A stretch of DNA of 64,000 nucleotides, taken from the NCBI GenBank assembly GCA_018823325.1, contig JAHJIJ010000027.1, forward strand, positions 124,001-188,000, written 5' to 3'. How positions within the stretch are numbered: position 1 is the stretch's first letter; each line of letters begins with the position of its first letter. A model generated the notes under the pieces. That model worked only from the letters and a program-made list of their open reading frames with translations, made no database searches and was not told the origin of the DNA. The DNA is from Alphaproteobacteria bacterium. GTDB taxonomy: Bacteria > Pseudomonadota > Alphaproteobacteria > Sphingomonadales > Sphingomonadaceae. The position numbers and the translations under genes were made by a program. Positions 38,683-47,138 of this stretch are shown piece after piece.

Positions 38683-40089
38683 TCATCGCAGCACCCACGT
38701 GTCTTTGACGCCGCCGCCCTGGCTGGAATTGACCACCAGCGATCCTTCCGCCAGCGCCACGCGCGTCAGCCCGCCAGGCACCAGGCGGATCTCCTTGCCG
38801 ACGAGGCAGAAGGGCCGGAAATCGACATGGCGCTGCACCAGCCCGACCGGGCCAAGTGTGGGCGCCGCAGAAAGATCGAGCGTTGGCTGGGCAATGAACT
38901 CGGAAGGGTTGGCCCGAATGCGCGCGGCATAGGCCTCGATCTCGCTGCTCGTAGCCTTGGGGCCGATCAACATGCCGTAGCCGCCGGAACCGTGCACTTC
39001 CTTCACCACCAACTCCGGTAGATGCGCCATCACATGGGCAAAATCGTCCGGCTTGGAACATTGCCAAGTCGGCACATTTTGCAGGATCGCGCTTTCGCCG
39101 AGGTAGAAGCGGATCATCTCCGGCACATAGACGTAGACCGCCTTGTCATCCGCAATGCCCGCGCCCGGCGCCGAGCAAAGCGTCACGCCGCCGCCGCGAT
39201 AGGCATTGAACAGGCCCGGCACCCCAAGCAGGCTATCCGCCCGGAAGGCCAGCGGATCGATAAAATCATCGTCGATGCGGCGATAGATCACATCCACCCG
39301 CCGCGGCCCGCGCGTCGTCTTCATGAAGACGAGTCCGTCCTCCACGAACAGGTCCGCCGGCTCGACCAGTTCCACACCCATCAGGTCCGCCAGATAGCTA
39401 TGTTCATAATAAGCGCTGTTGAACGAGCCGGGCGTCAGCACCACGACCCGCGGGACATCCTTGCAGGCAGGCGGCCCGACTTCCTGCAGCGAACGCAGAA
39501 GCTGGCTGGGATAATCGTCCACCGGGGCCACCCGGTGACGGGCGAACAGCTCCGGGAACATGCGGGTCATGATCTCGCGATTTTCGAGCATGTAGGAGAC
39601 GCCGGATGGCGTGCGGCAATTGTCCTCCAGCACCATGAAATCGTCGAGGCCGGTGCGGACGATATCGATGCCGACAATATGGCTGTAGACCTTCCCCGGC
39701 GGCGTGAAACCCGCCATCTCCGGCTTGTAGGCCTTGTTCTGATAGACGATGTCGCCGGGCACAATGCCGGCACGGATGATTTCGCCGCGATTATAGACAT
39801 CCAGCAGGAAAGCGTTGAGCGCAGCAGCACGCTGGCGAATGCCGGCTTCCAGCCGAGCCCATTCGGCGGCTGTGAAGATGCGGGGCAGGAGATCGAACGG
39901 GATGAGCCGCTCGGGGTCCCCGCCTTCACCATAGACCGCAAAGGTGATGCCGATGCGCCGGAAGATCGCTTCCGCCTCGCTCAGTCGTCGGTGCAGTCCT
40001 TCGATGCCGGTTTCATCCACCCACTGCTGGACCGCCGCGTAACAATCGCGAACATCTCCAGCCTCACCCAGCATCTCGGAACAGGTCAT
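38683..40089 (-). CDS. Circularly permuted type 2 ATP-grasp protein
   Basis: 468 residues. Conserved blocks: IGITFAVYGEGGDPERLIPFD, FLLDVYNRGEIIRAGIVPGD, VLEDNCRTPSGVSYMLENRE, FNSAYYEHSYLADLMGVELV, VDVIYRRIDDDFIDPLAFR, KEVHGSGGYGMLIGP and the C-terminal FCLVGKEIRLVPGGLTRVAL. These define the permuted ATP-grasp amidoligases, predicted to join amino acids or peptides using ATP. First gene of the operon, reading away from leuA; a dyad that resembles a PhaR/PhbF site lies 25-39 bp upstream. Another ATG five codons in is possible. Confidence 0.92.
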   Translation of the reverse strand: MTCSEMLGEAGDVRDCYAAVQQWVDETGIEGLHRRLSEAEAIFRRIGITFAVYGEGGDPERLIPFDLLPRIFTAAEWARLEAGIRQRAAALNAFLLDVYNRGEIIRAGIVPGDIVYQNKAYKPEMAGFTPPGKVYSHIVGIDIVRTGLDDFMVLEDNCRTPSGVSYMLENREIMTRMFPELFARHRVAPVDDYPSQLLRSLQEVGPPACKDVPRVVVLTPGSFNSAYYEHSYLADLMGVELVEPADLFVEDGLVFMKTTRGPRRVDVIYRRIDDDFIDPLAFRADSLLGVPGLFNAYRGGGVTLCSAPGAGIADDKAVYVYVPEMIRFYLGESAILQNVPTWQCSKPDDFAHVMAHLPELVVKEVHGSGGYGMLIGPKATSSEIEAYAARIRANPSEFIAQPTLDLSAAPTLGPVGLVQRHVDFRPFCLVGKEIRLVPGGLTRVALAEGSLVVNSSQGGGVKDTWVLR

Positions 40090-40113
40090 CAGCGTATGCG
40101 TTTCTCTATCTTA

Positions 40114-40128
40114 TTGTGCATTGCAGCA
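40114..40128. promoter_or_regulatory. Near-palindrome resembling a PhaR/PhbF site
   Basis: TTGTGCATTGCAGCA. The inner TGCATTGCAGCA fits the consensus TGCRNYGCASMA that I recall for PhbF/PhaR, regulators of polyhydroxyalkanoate metabolism. Lies just upstream of the ATP-grasp start. Confidence 0.35.
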
Positions 40129-40315
40129 TAGTGAGGCTGGAAAATTCAAAATCAAGAGTAAAAATGGCGGGAAGCACGGAAGCGTTCCGGGCAGCAGGGA
40201 ATATAGAAGAAGCGCCGCAGCTGCGCCCCTCCCTGCCCTCCCGAATATGGCGGATTACCGCCACATTCTCACTTCAGGCTGGACGAATGGCGATTTTGGG
40301 TGCATGGAACGGCTC

Positions 40316-40363
40316 ATGGACTTTCGGCTGGCCCTTCGCCTTACGCGACTTACGCGCCCTTAG
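40316..40363 (+). CDS. Putative leuA leader peptide
   Basis: A 15-codon frame, MDFRLALRLTRLTRP then TAG. Four of 15 residues are Leu, three coded by CTT, a codon that high-GC genes such as leuA itself rarely use. An in-frame ATG at 40304 would add a fifth Leu. The stop codon lies inside the left arm of a long hairpin. The ribosome binding site (GGAA) is weak. The position, composition and following structures match an attenuator leader for leucine synthesis; peptide production has not been shown. Confidence 0.5.
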   Translation: MDFRLALRLTRLTRP

Positions 40364-40470
40364 GCGCGATACCCAAGCGGTTGCCGCAGGCGGCCCGCTG
40401 CGCCTAAGGGCCTTTAGCCACAGAATCAGAACCTCATCAGTGCAAATGGGCGACGCCTGAACGCATTTGC
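40354..40470 (+). promoter_or_regulatory. Candidate leuA attenuator hairpins
   Basis: Three competing structures are visible: a local hairpin 40354-40367 (GCGCC, CTTA, GGCGC); a long-range 12-bp stem joining 40356-40367 to 40400-40411 (GCCCTTAGGCGC with GCGCCTAAGGGC); and a GCAAATG/CATTTGC hairpin at 40442-40470 ending 25 bp before leuA. Mutual exclusion of the first two is what attenuation needs. No clear T-run follows, so the block may act on translation or through Rho. Confidence 0.45.
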
Positions 40471-40495
40471 CTGTGAACAATGAAATGTCCGAACC

Positions 40496-42190
40496 ATGAT
40501 GCTGAGCGACCCGTCACGAAAATACCGCCCGTTCCCGCAAGTGGACCTGCCCGACCGGCAGTGGCCCTCGCGGACGATCACGCAGCCGCCCCGCTGGCTC
40601 TCGACCGATCTGCGCGACGGCAACCAGGCGCTGATCGACCCGATGGACACCGAAAAGAAGACCCGCTTCTTCGAGCTGCTGACCCGCGTCGGCCTCAAGG
40701 AGATCGAGGTGGGCTTCCCCTCGGCGGGCGCCACCGAGTTCGATTTCATCTCCGGCCTCGTCAAATCCGGGCGCATTCCCGATGACGTGATCATTCAGGT
40801 GCTCACGCAGGCACGCCGTGACCTGATCGAGCGGACCTTCGAGAGCCTGCAGGGCGCACGCCAAGCCATCGTGCATGTCTACAACGCCGTATCGCCGGCG
40901 TGGCGGCGGATCGTGTTCAACATGGATCGGCCGCAGATCAAGCAGATCGCCATCGATGCGGCCAAGATCATTCGCGACGAAGCCGGCAAGCAGCCGAACA
41001 CGGATTGGCGCTTCGAGTACAGCCCGGAGACCTTCTCGACCGCAGAGCTGGATTTCAGCCTGGAGTGCTGCGAGGCCGTGATGGACATTCTCCAGCCCAC
41101 GCCAGAGAAGCCGCTGATCCTCAACCTGCCCGCGACGGTCGAGGCGGCAACGCCGAATATCTATGCGGACCAGATCGAGTGGTTCTGCCGCCACATCCGC
41201 GATCGCGAGAGCGTGGTCATCTCGCTGCATCCGCATAACGACCGGGGCACCGGCGTCGCGGCGGCGGAACTGGGCCTGATGGCGGGCGCCGACCGCGTCG
41301 AAGGCTGCCTGTTCGGCAATGGCGAGCGCACCGGCAATTGCGATCTGGTAACCGTGGCGCTCAATCTCTACACGCAGGGCGTCTCGCCGGGCCTCGACTT
41401 CTCCAACATGGAAGAGGTCGTGCAGACGGTGACCTACTGCAACCAGCTGCCCGTCCACCCGCGCCACCCTTATGCAGGCGACCTGGTGTTCACGGCCTTC
41501 TCCGGCAGCCATCAGGACGCCATCAAGAAAGGCTTTGCCGCGCAGGAACAGCGCAATGACGAGCTGTGGGACGTGCCCTATCTGCCGATCGATCCGGCCG
41601 ATATCGGCTGCTCCTACGAGGCCGTCATCCGCGTGAACTCGCAGTCCGGCAAGGGCGGCGTTGCCTGGGTTCTGCAGCAGGACAAGGGCCTGAAATTGCC
41701 CAAGCGGATGCAGGGCGATTTCTCCAAGGTCGTGCAGGACCTGGCGGACAAATCCAGCCGCGAACTGCACGCCGCCGACATCTGGGAGGCGTTCGAGCAG
41801 CATTATTGCCTCACCGGCGAGCAGCCTTATGCGCTGGTCGACTATGTGGAGAGCGGCCCGGCCGGAAACCGCGTCTTCACGGGCAAGATCGTCCATGAAG
41901 GCAAGGAGCGTAGCATTTCCGGCCGGGGCAATGGCCTCATCTCCTCGGTGCTCGCGGCGCTGCGCGACGAACTGAACATCGGCCTCGATGTGGTCGATTA
42001 TAACGAGCATGCCATTGGCACCGGCGGCAATGTGCGCGCGGCGGCCTATGTCGAGTGCCGCACCGACGACGGCGCGACGCTGTTCGGAGTCGGCACGGAT
42101 GAGGATGTCGCTACCGCCTCGGTGAAGGCCGTCCTGTCCGTGGTGAATGCGCTCGATCGGCGCCAGAATGCAGCCGTGAAGGCTGCCTGA
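40496..42190 (+). CDS. leuA: 2-isopropylmalate synthase
   Basis: 564 residues, the longer LeuA form of about 560. Catalytic barrel at the N-terminus: [32 protein letters not shown], the metal site [18 protein letters not shown], and [17 protein letters not shown]-terminal LeuA dimer domain for leucine feedback ([17 protein letters not shown], about 440-550). First step of leucine synthesis. The first two codons are both ATG, so the start may be 40496 or 40499. Confidence 0.96.
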   Translation: MMLSDPSRKYRPFPQVDLPDRQWPSRTITQPPRWLSTDLRDGNQALIDPMDTEKKTRFFELLTRVGLKEIEVGFPSAGATEFDFISGLVKSGRIPDDVIIQVLTQARRDLIERTFESLQGARQAIVHVYNAVSPAWRRIVFNMDRPQIKQIAIDAAKIIRDEAGKQPNTDWRFEYSPETFSTAELDFSLECCEAVMDILQPTPEKPLILNLPATVEAATPNIYADQIEWFCRHIRDRESVVISLHPHNDRGTGVAAAELGLMAGADRVEGCLFGNGERTGNCDLVTVALNLYTQGVSPGLDFSNMEEVVQTVTYCNQLPVHPRHPYAGDLVFTAFSGSHQDAIKKGFAAQEQRNDELWDVPYLPIDPADIGCSYEAVIRVNSQSGKGGVAWVLQQDKGLKLPKRMQGDFSKVVQDLADKSSRELHAADIWEAFEQHYCLTGEQPYALVDYVESGPAGNRVFTGKIVHEGKERSISGRGNGLISSVLAALRDELNIGLDVVDYNEHAIGTGGNVRAAAYVECRTDDGATLFGVGTDEDVATASVKAVLSVVNALDRRQNAAVKAA

Positions 42191-42230
42191 TCGCTCGAAC
42201 TGCGCCCGATCAACACAAATGACGCGATTT

Positions 42231-42260
42231 CGGCCGGGGCATTGCTCCGGCCGTTTTCGT
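42231..42260 (+). terminator. Rho-independent terminator of leuA
   Basis: CGGCCGGGGC, ATT, GCTCCGGCCG: ten-pair stem with one G-T pair, followed by TTTTCGTT. Confidence 0.85.
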
Positions 42261-42481
42261 TCAAGCTATTGATCTACCAGGATTGTTGGACCGGAACTTC
42301 ACAAAGGTCGCGCATATGCGCCATGAGAGTCGCGCACGGCGCAGGACCGCCGGGCGAGCGGGTAAAAATGGGGTCGACGGTGAGAAGGAGCCGGAACGAT
42401 CCTACGCCCAGAGCGCTCTGTAGGACAGGATAGCGCCGCATCGTTTCTGTTGCATGCGGCACCGGCAGGACACACAAGCGC

Positions 42482-43318
42482 ATGATGAACCCAGATCGCT
42501 CATCATCCACCTCGCCCGACCGTCGCATCGCCCTGCTCATCGATGCCGACAATGTGTCGCACAGCAAGATCGCGGCCATTCTCGCGGAGCTATCGAAATA
42601 TGGCACGGCCAATATTCGCAGGGCCTATGGCGATTGGGCGAGTGCAGGGCTGAAGGGCTGGAAGGACAAGCTCCACGCCTTTGCCGTTCGCCCGATCCAG
42701 CAGTTCAGCTATTCGACGGGAAAGAATGCCACGGATATCGCGCTCGTCATCGACGCGATGGAACTGCTCTACACCCAGAAGCCGGACGCCTTCTGCATTG
42801 CCTCAAGCGACGCGGACTTCACCCCGCTGGTGATGCAGCTCAAGGCCAATGGGCACGATGTCTACGGCTTTGGCGAGCGCAAGACCCCCGAGCCTTTCGT
42901 GAATGCCTGCACCACATTCCTGTATCTCGACAGCCTCGCCGATCCCGAAGCGCAGGCAGCCACTTCGCCCAAGGCAAAGGCGAGCGCCAAGACGAAAACG
43001 AACGCCAAGGATGAGGAGAAGGCCAAAGCTGACGCACCGGCCAAGCTCAAGCGGACTTTGGCGCAGGATGCGGCGCTGGTCACTGCCCTGCGCGGCGGCG
43101 TGGAGGCGTCCGCGCGGGAGGATGGCTGGGCGCAGCTTTCAGCGGCGGGCAGCGCTACCAAGCGTCAGGCGCCCATCGATCCGCGCAATTATGGCGTGAA
43201 GAATTTTCCTGCCCTGTTTGAGGCAACCGGGCTCTTCGAGATCGTGAAGGCGGAAAACGGGCAGGCCTATGTGGCCGACAAACGCAACAAGGACCGGGCG
43301 CCGCGCCCCACGATCTGA
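42482..43318 (+). CDS. NYN domain protein with C-terminal LOTUS/OST-HTH domain
   Basis: 278 residues. N-terminal NYN (PIN-like) nuclease domain: RIALLIDADNVSHSK with the first acidic pair, NATDIALVIDAMELLY, and SSDADFTPLVMQLKANGHDVYG with the second. A Lys/Ala-rich linker (about 160-190) leads to a roughly 75-residue C-terminal domain (LVTALRGGVEASAREDGWAQ to FEIVKAENGQAYVADKR) that fits a LOTUS/OST-HTH fold. Predicted RNA-binding endonuclease. It stands alone after the leuA terminator. Confidence 0.85.
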   Translation: MMNPDRSSSTSPDRRIALLIDADNVSHSKIAAILAELSKYGTANIRRAYGDWASAGLKGWKDKLHAFAVRPIQQFSYSTGKNATDIALVIDAMELLYTQKPDAFCIASSDADFTPLVMQLKANGHDVYGFGERKTPEPFVNACTTFLYLDSLADPEAQAATSPKAKASAKTKTNAKDEEKAKADAPAKLKRTLAQDAALVTALRGGVEASAREDGWAQLSAAGSATKRQAPIDPRNYGVKNFPALFEATGLFEIVKAENGQAYVADKRNKDRAPRPTI

Positions 43319-43368
43319 TGTGCGCCTGAGAGCGGGGCCGGCCTTCGCCTGCCCTGCCCGCCCCGGCC

Positions 43369-43896
43369 TCACGCCATGCGGGCAATCAGATTGTCGCGTC
43401 GCACGAACTGATGCCAGAGCGCCGCGCCGATATGGCCGATCACCAGAGCGCCGAAGATCAGGCCGAGCAGACCATGGGTGCCGGCGATGCTCACGATGGC
43501 ATCGCCACGCGCGACGGCGAATTTCGGCACATCGAACAGATTGAACCAGTTGAGCGGGCGCGGCCCGGCGGACGACATGATCCAGCCGGTGAGCGGCATG
43601 ATGATCATCAGCGCATAAAGCAGCCGGTGCATGATCGCGGCGACGCGCTTCAGGCGCTTCGACATGGTGGTCGGCAAGGGTGGCGGAATGTTCATCAGCC
43701 GCCAGAGCAGCGCGAGGATCGACAGGACAAGCACCGTCAGCCCGATGGACTTGTGGATGTTCATCACACCCGGGATCATGTCGCCGAGCGGGTCATGACC
43801 GATGCCGATCACGATGTTGGCGATGATCAGAATCGCGATGATCCAGTGCAGCCAGATCGCCACCATCGAATAGCGCACGCTCGCGTAAGTCCCCAT
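43369..43896 (-). CDS. Cytochrome b561
   Basis: 175 residues from ATG 43896, with GGAGG seven bases upstream. Four membrane segments and the usual haem-ligand histidines: WLHWIIAILIIANIVIG, NIHKSIGLTVL, and near the C-terminus THGLLGLIFGALVIGHIGAA then WHQFVRRDNL. Di-haem electron carrier of the inner membrane, moving electrons from ubiquinol in most bacterial members. Confidence 0.9.
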   Translation of the reverse strand: MGTYASVRYSMVAIWLHWIIAILIIANIVIGIGHDPLGDMIPGVMNIHKSIGLTVLVLSILALLWRLMNIPPPLPTTMSKRLKRVAAIMHRLLYALMIIMPLTGWIMSSAGPRPLNWFNLFDVPKFAVARGDAIVSIAGTHGLLGLIFGALVIGHIGAALWHQFVRRDNLIARMA

Positions 43897-44014
43897 GTTT
43901 TCCTCCACATCCCGATGAACGGGAGAATGCGGACAAGGCGGCACGAGCGCAAGGGAAACAGCGTAAAGGGTGACGCTCACTCACGAGCACGCCTTCAGCT
44001 GGATGAAGGCCCCC

Positions 44015-46042
44015 TTACCCGCTGACCTGAAGCTCGATCCAGAAGGTCTGCGGCGTGCCGAGGTCCGTGCTGACCGCGCCGCTGGCCGAGGTGACCTGGC
44101 GCGTCACCACTCTCTCGTCGAAGAGGTTTTCGACGCGACCGACGAGCGCGACGCCGCCAGCCAGCGGCACACGCGCATAGCCATCCACTGTGGTGGCGGG
44201 CGGCATGCGGTCGGACTGGAGATCGTCCTCATATTGCGGGCCGACATGGCGCACGGTGAGCGCGAGGCGCGCGTTGCCGGGTGCGCGCCAGCCCAATGTG
44301 GCGCTGGCGCCGTGGCGTGGGCTTTGCGCGGGCTGCATGCCATCGAGTTGCGCAGCAACGCCGCTCGCCTCGACCTTGCTGTCATTATAGGCGTAGGACG
44401 CCGCCAGATCGAAGTCGCCTAGCGCCAAGGCGCCGCTCAGCTCGACGCCTTTCGCCACGATGGCATCGACATTGCGGCGCTGGCGCAGATTGGTGCCGAT
44501 GGTCACGTTCGCCACGGCATTTTCGAGATGATTGTAGAAGGCGGTGGCGGACAGCGTGATGCCGGGCAGCGGCGTGAGGTCAAAGCCCACCTCCGCGCCG
44601 CGCAGACGCTCAGGCGCGAGCGCTGCATTGGCCTGCGTCTCGACCGGGAAAACGACGAAGCCGCGATAAAGCTCGTTGATCGTCGGCAAACGGAAGCTTG
44701 TATAACCCGCTGCCCGCAACGCTACGCCGGGCGTTGCCTGCCACAGTGCGCCGGCACGGAAGCTGGTTTCCCAGTCCTCCCGGTCGGCATGTTCGGTGGT
44801 GGTGACCACGCCGGTGGCCGGCGTGCGCTCAGTGAAGCGGCCATTGCTGATCCGCCAATAATCGACCCGCGCGCCACCGGTGATGACGAGATTGCCGAGC
44901 GTCCAGTCATCCTCGACATACAGACCAGTCGTGACCTGCCGCCCGCTTGCCTCGCGCCGCGCCGTGGTGGCGCCAGTCATGCCGCTGAGGGCTTCCTCAT
45001 ACATGTCCGCGCTCGCAAAGCGGCTGTCTGCGCCGATCCGCAAAAGATGGTTCTCGCCCACCGGGGGGCGCACTTCCAGCTTGGCGCCGAGGCCGGTCGA
45101 GGGCGTGTTACGCTGGTTGAGCACCGGGCGGAAACTGGACGAGCTGATCACAATGTTGTTGAAATTGCGTAGCTGGACGTAGCCGAGGGCCTCGATCTGC
45201 CAATCGCCGCGCCCGACATAGCGGATGCTCGCGTCCTGCCCTTCCTGCCCGCTGTCTGCCCCCGCAAAGCGCAACGTGCGATCATCGCGGAAGAGGTTGA
45301 CGCGCGCCTGGATTTCACCGGCATCGCCCACCGGGGCAACGCCACGCGCGCTCACCGCCCATGTCTCGTAGCGCGCCGGCGCGCTGGCAGTGACGCGCTG
45401 ATCTTCCGGCGTCGTCCAGAAGCCGTCGCCACGCGCATAGCTGCCCGATAACGAGACGAAACCAGCGCCGACATCCGGCGTGATCGTCGCATTCAGCTGT
45501 TGCGCATTGCGCGAGCCATAAAGCGCGCGGGCGCTGTAACGGGGCAACTGGCTGCTGTTCGCGCTGAACAGCTCGATGCTGCCCGCGACTGTGCCGGCAC
45601 CGAAGCTGCCTGCGCCGCCGCCGCGGGTGATCCGCACTGCGCCGATGCTATCGAGCGGGAGCGCGTTGAAGGGAATGGAGCCAAAGAACGGGTCAGCCAG
45701 CGGCACACCGTCGAGCAGAACGACGGCCCGGCTGGTTGCGTTGCCACCAAGAGCGCGCAAGGTGACGCCCTGCGCCGACGGGTTGGCCGAGCGGCTGTCC
45801 GACCGGCGGAACTGTTGGAACCCCGCGACATCGCCCAGCGCATGCTCGATTGTGCCGGAGGCATCCTCGGCAAGCCGCTCACGCTCCAGGGTGACCGATC
45901 CGTAGGCCGGGGTCCCTGGCGGCAGATCCAGCCCCTGCCCCAGCACGAGCACATCGGGCGCGGCATCCTCGGCATGGAGCGGCATGGGGAAGAGTGGGGC
46001 GACGCTCAGCAGAAATACTGCGACAAGGGGACGATTCATCAT
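44015..46042 (-). CDS. TonB-dependent receptor (siderophore/cobalamin type)
   Basis: 675 residues from ATG 46042 (MMNRPLVAVFLLSVAPLFPM, signal peptide of about 24 residues ending HAE). The plug shows ALGDVAGFQQFRRSDSRSAN and GVTLRALGGNATSRAVVLLD, GVPLADPFFG and RGGGAGSFGAGTVAGSIELF. The barrel contains the TonB receptor block GVALRAAGYTSFRLPTINEL followed by NVENLFDERV-like RVENLFDERVVTRQV. Smaller than the 909-residue receptor and of the BtuB/FepA plan. An AraC regulator diverges from it and probably controls it; a siderophore or metal complex is the likely cargo. Confidence 0.92.
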   Translation of the reverse strand: MMNRPLVAVFLLSVAPLFPMPLHAEDAAPDVLVLGQGLDLPPGTPAYGSVTLERERLAEDASGTIEHALGDVAGFQQFRRSDSRSANPSAQGVTLRALGGNATSRAVVLLDGVPLADPFFGSIPFNALPLDSIGAVRITRGGGAGSFGAGTVAGSIELFSANSSQLPRYSARALYGSRNAQQLNATITPDVGAGFVSLSGSYARGDGFWTTPEDQRVTASAPARYETWAVSARGVAPVGDAGEIQARVNLFRDDRTLRFAGADSGQEGQDASIRYVGRGDWQIEALGYVQLRNFNNIVISSSSFRPVLNQRNTPSTGLGAKLEVRPPVGENHLLRIGADSRFASADMYEEALSGMTGATTARREASGRQVTTGLYVEDDWTLGNLVITGGARVDYWRISNGRFTERTPATGVVTTTEHADREDWETSFRAGALWQATPGVALRAAGYTSFRLPTINELYRGFVVFPVETQANAALAPERLRGAEVGFDLTPLPGITLSATAFYNHLENAVANVTIGTNLRQRRNVDAIVAKGVELSGALALGDFDLAASYAYNDSKVEASGVAAQLDGMQPAQSPRHGASATLGWRAPGNARLALTVRHVGPQYEDDLQSDRMPPATTVDGYARVPLAGGVALVGRVENLFDERVVTRQVTSASGAVSTDLGTPQTFWIELQVSG

Positions 46043-46165
46043 GAGGCCGCGCCATGCCGGATAGGCCCCGGCTTGGCAACGCCGCCGCGACAAACAACGA
46101 GATAAGATCATATTGTTTTGACAAGGCTTCGCGCGTGTCTCAAACACGGCCACGGAGTTGAGGAG

Positions 46166-47134
46166 ATGGAAGCAGTCAATCTCGAGGGTCTTTCCTCGGT
46201 TGTCGATCTGAGCGGCGTTGATCGTGCCAAGCGCGCGGACATCTGGGCTGGCGCGGCCCCGAATGTATTTCCGGGCCTGAGCGTCCAGGCCATCGAGGCC
46301 AATCCCAGTCTTGGTGCCATTTTTCATCGACGCATGGGGCCAGGCGCGCTGTTTGCGATTTCATCTGCCCCTGCAGAAGTCAGCTATGCGCCAAGCGGCA
46401 GCCCGGAATCTCACCAGTTTCTCACCATGATGCTGCAGGCGGAGGGCAGTTCCATCGCCAGCCAGCGGCAGCGCCAGTGCGAACTCGCACCGGGCGACGT
46501 CTGCTTTATCGATGAGCGTTACCCCTTCCGCCTGTGCGGCCTCGATTACAGCCAGCTTTTGCTGCTGCGCATGCCGCGCGCGCTGGTGATGAGTCGCTTC
46601 CCGGACATGGAGCATCTGGTCGCGACGTTGATACCGGGGCGCGACCCCGGCACCTCCCTGCTCGCGCATACCGTGCTGCATCTGCTGCGCGTGGCGGGCG
46701 AGCTTCGCGAGGCGCAGCAGCATGCCGCGATGAATGCCGTCATTCACCTGCTCGGCGCCACCTCAGGCCTCGCCGTAGAGCTGGAGAATGTGCACTGGCG
46801 CGTGCAGAAGGCGCTGGATTTCATCGAGCTGAACCTGTCGATCCCCGGCCTCACCGCCGAGCAGGTCGCGCAGGCGCAGCACATCAGCCGCCGCCGGCTC
46901 GACCAGCTGATGCGCGATGCACTGGGCCTCTCGATTACCGGGCAAATCTGGAACCGGCGCCTGCAGCGCGCGGCCGACGATCTGCGCGACGCCCGCTGGG
47001 CCGGCGCCTCGATTTCGCAGATTGCCTTTGCCAACGGGTTCGAGGACCCGGCGCACTTCGCCCGCGCGTTCAAGCGCCGGTTCGAAACGACGCCGGGCCA
47101 GTGGCGCGCCCTCGCCCGGCCGATGACGCACTAA
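46166..47134 (+). CDS. AraC family transcriptional regulator
   Basis: 322 residues from ATG 46166 (GGAG about nine bases upstream); a TTG at 46118 is less likely. The N-terminal half is a cupin-like ligand domain (AEVSYAPSGSPESHQFLTMM, LAPGDVCFIDERYPFRL). Two helix-turn-helix motifs at the C-terminus: LTAEQVAQAQHISRRRLDQL and SISQIAFANGFEDPAHFARA, ending FKRRFETTPGQWRA. Likely regulator of the divergent TonB receptor across a 123-bp gap. Confidence 0.9.
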   Translation: MEAVNLEGLSSVVDLSGVDRAKRADIWAGAAPNVFPGLSVQAIEANPSLGAIFHRRMGPGALFAISSAPAEVSYAPSGSPESHQFLTMMLQAEGSSIASQRQRQCELAPGDVCFIDERYPFRLCGLDYSQLLLLRMPRALVMSRFPDMEHLVATLIPGRDPGTSLLAHTVLHLLRVAGELREAQQHAAMNAVIHLLGATSGLAVELENVHWRVQKALDFIELNLSIPGLTAEQVAQAQHISRRRLDQLMRDALGLSITGQIWNRRLQRAADDLRDARWAGASISQIAFANGFEDPAHFARAFKRRFETTPGQWRALARPMTH

Positions 47135-47138
47135 CCTC

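Larger units (their letters stand above)
40090..40495. other. Shared upstream region of leuA and the ATP-grasp operon
   Basis: 406 bp. Contains an AT-rich stretch (40095-40170) fit for promoters, the dyad at 40114-40128, a Leu-rich short frame (40316-40363), and hairpins between 40354 and 40470. It holds no other credible gene. Confidence 0.7.

Noticed and set aside
40366-40440. Sequence ATACCCAAGCGGTTGCCGC that resembles the D-arm of a class II tRNA.
   Set aside because: No TPsiC arm (GGTTCGA-type) follows, the acceptor ends do not pair, and the region is better explained by the leuA leader hairpins.
40514-42010. 498-codon minus-strand frame.
   Set aside because: Antisense to leuA; no ribosome binding site and no family pattern.
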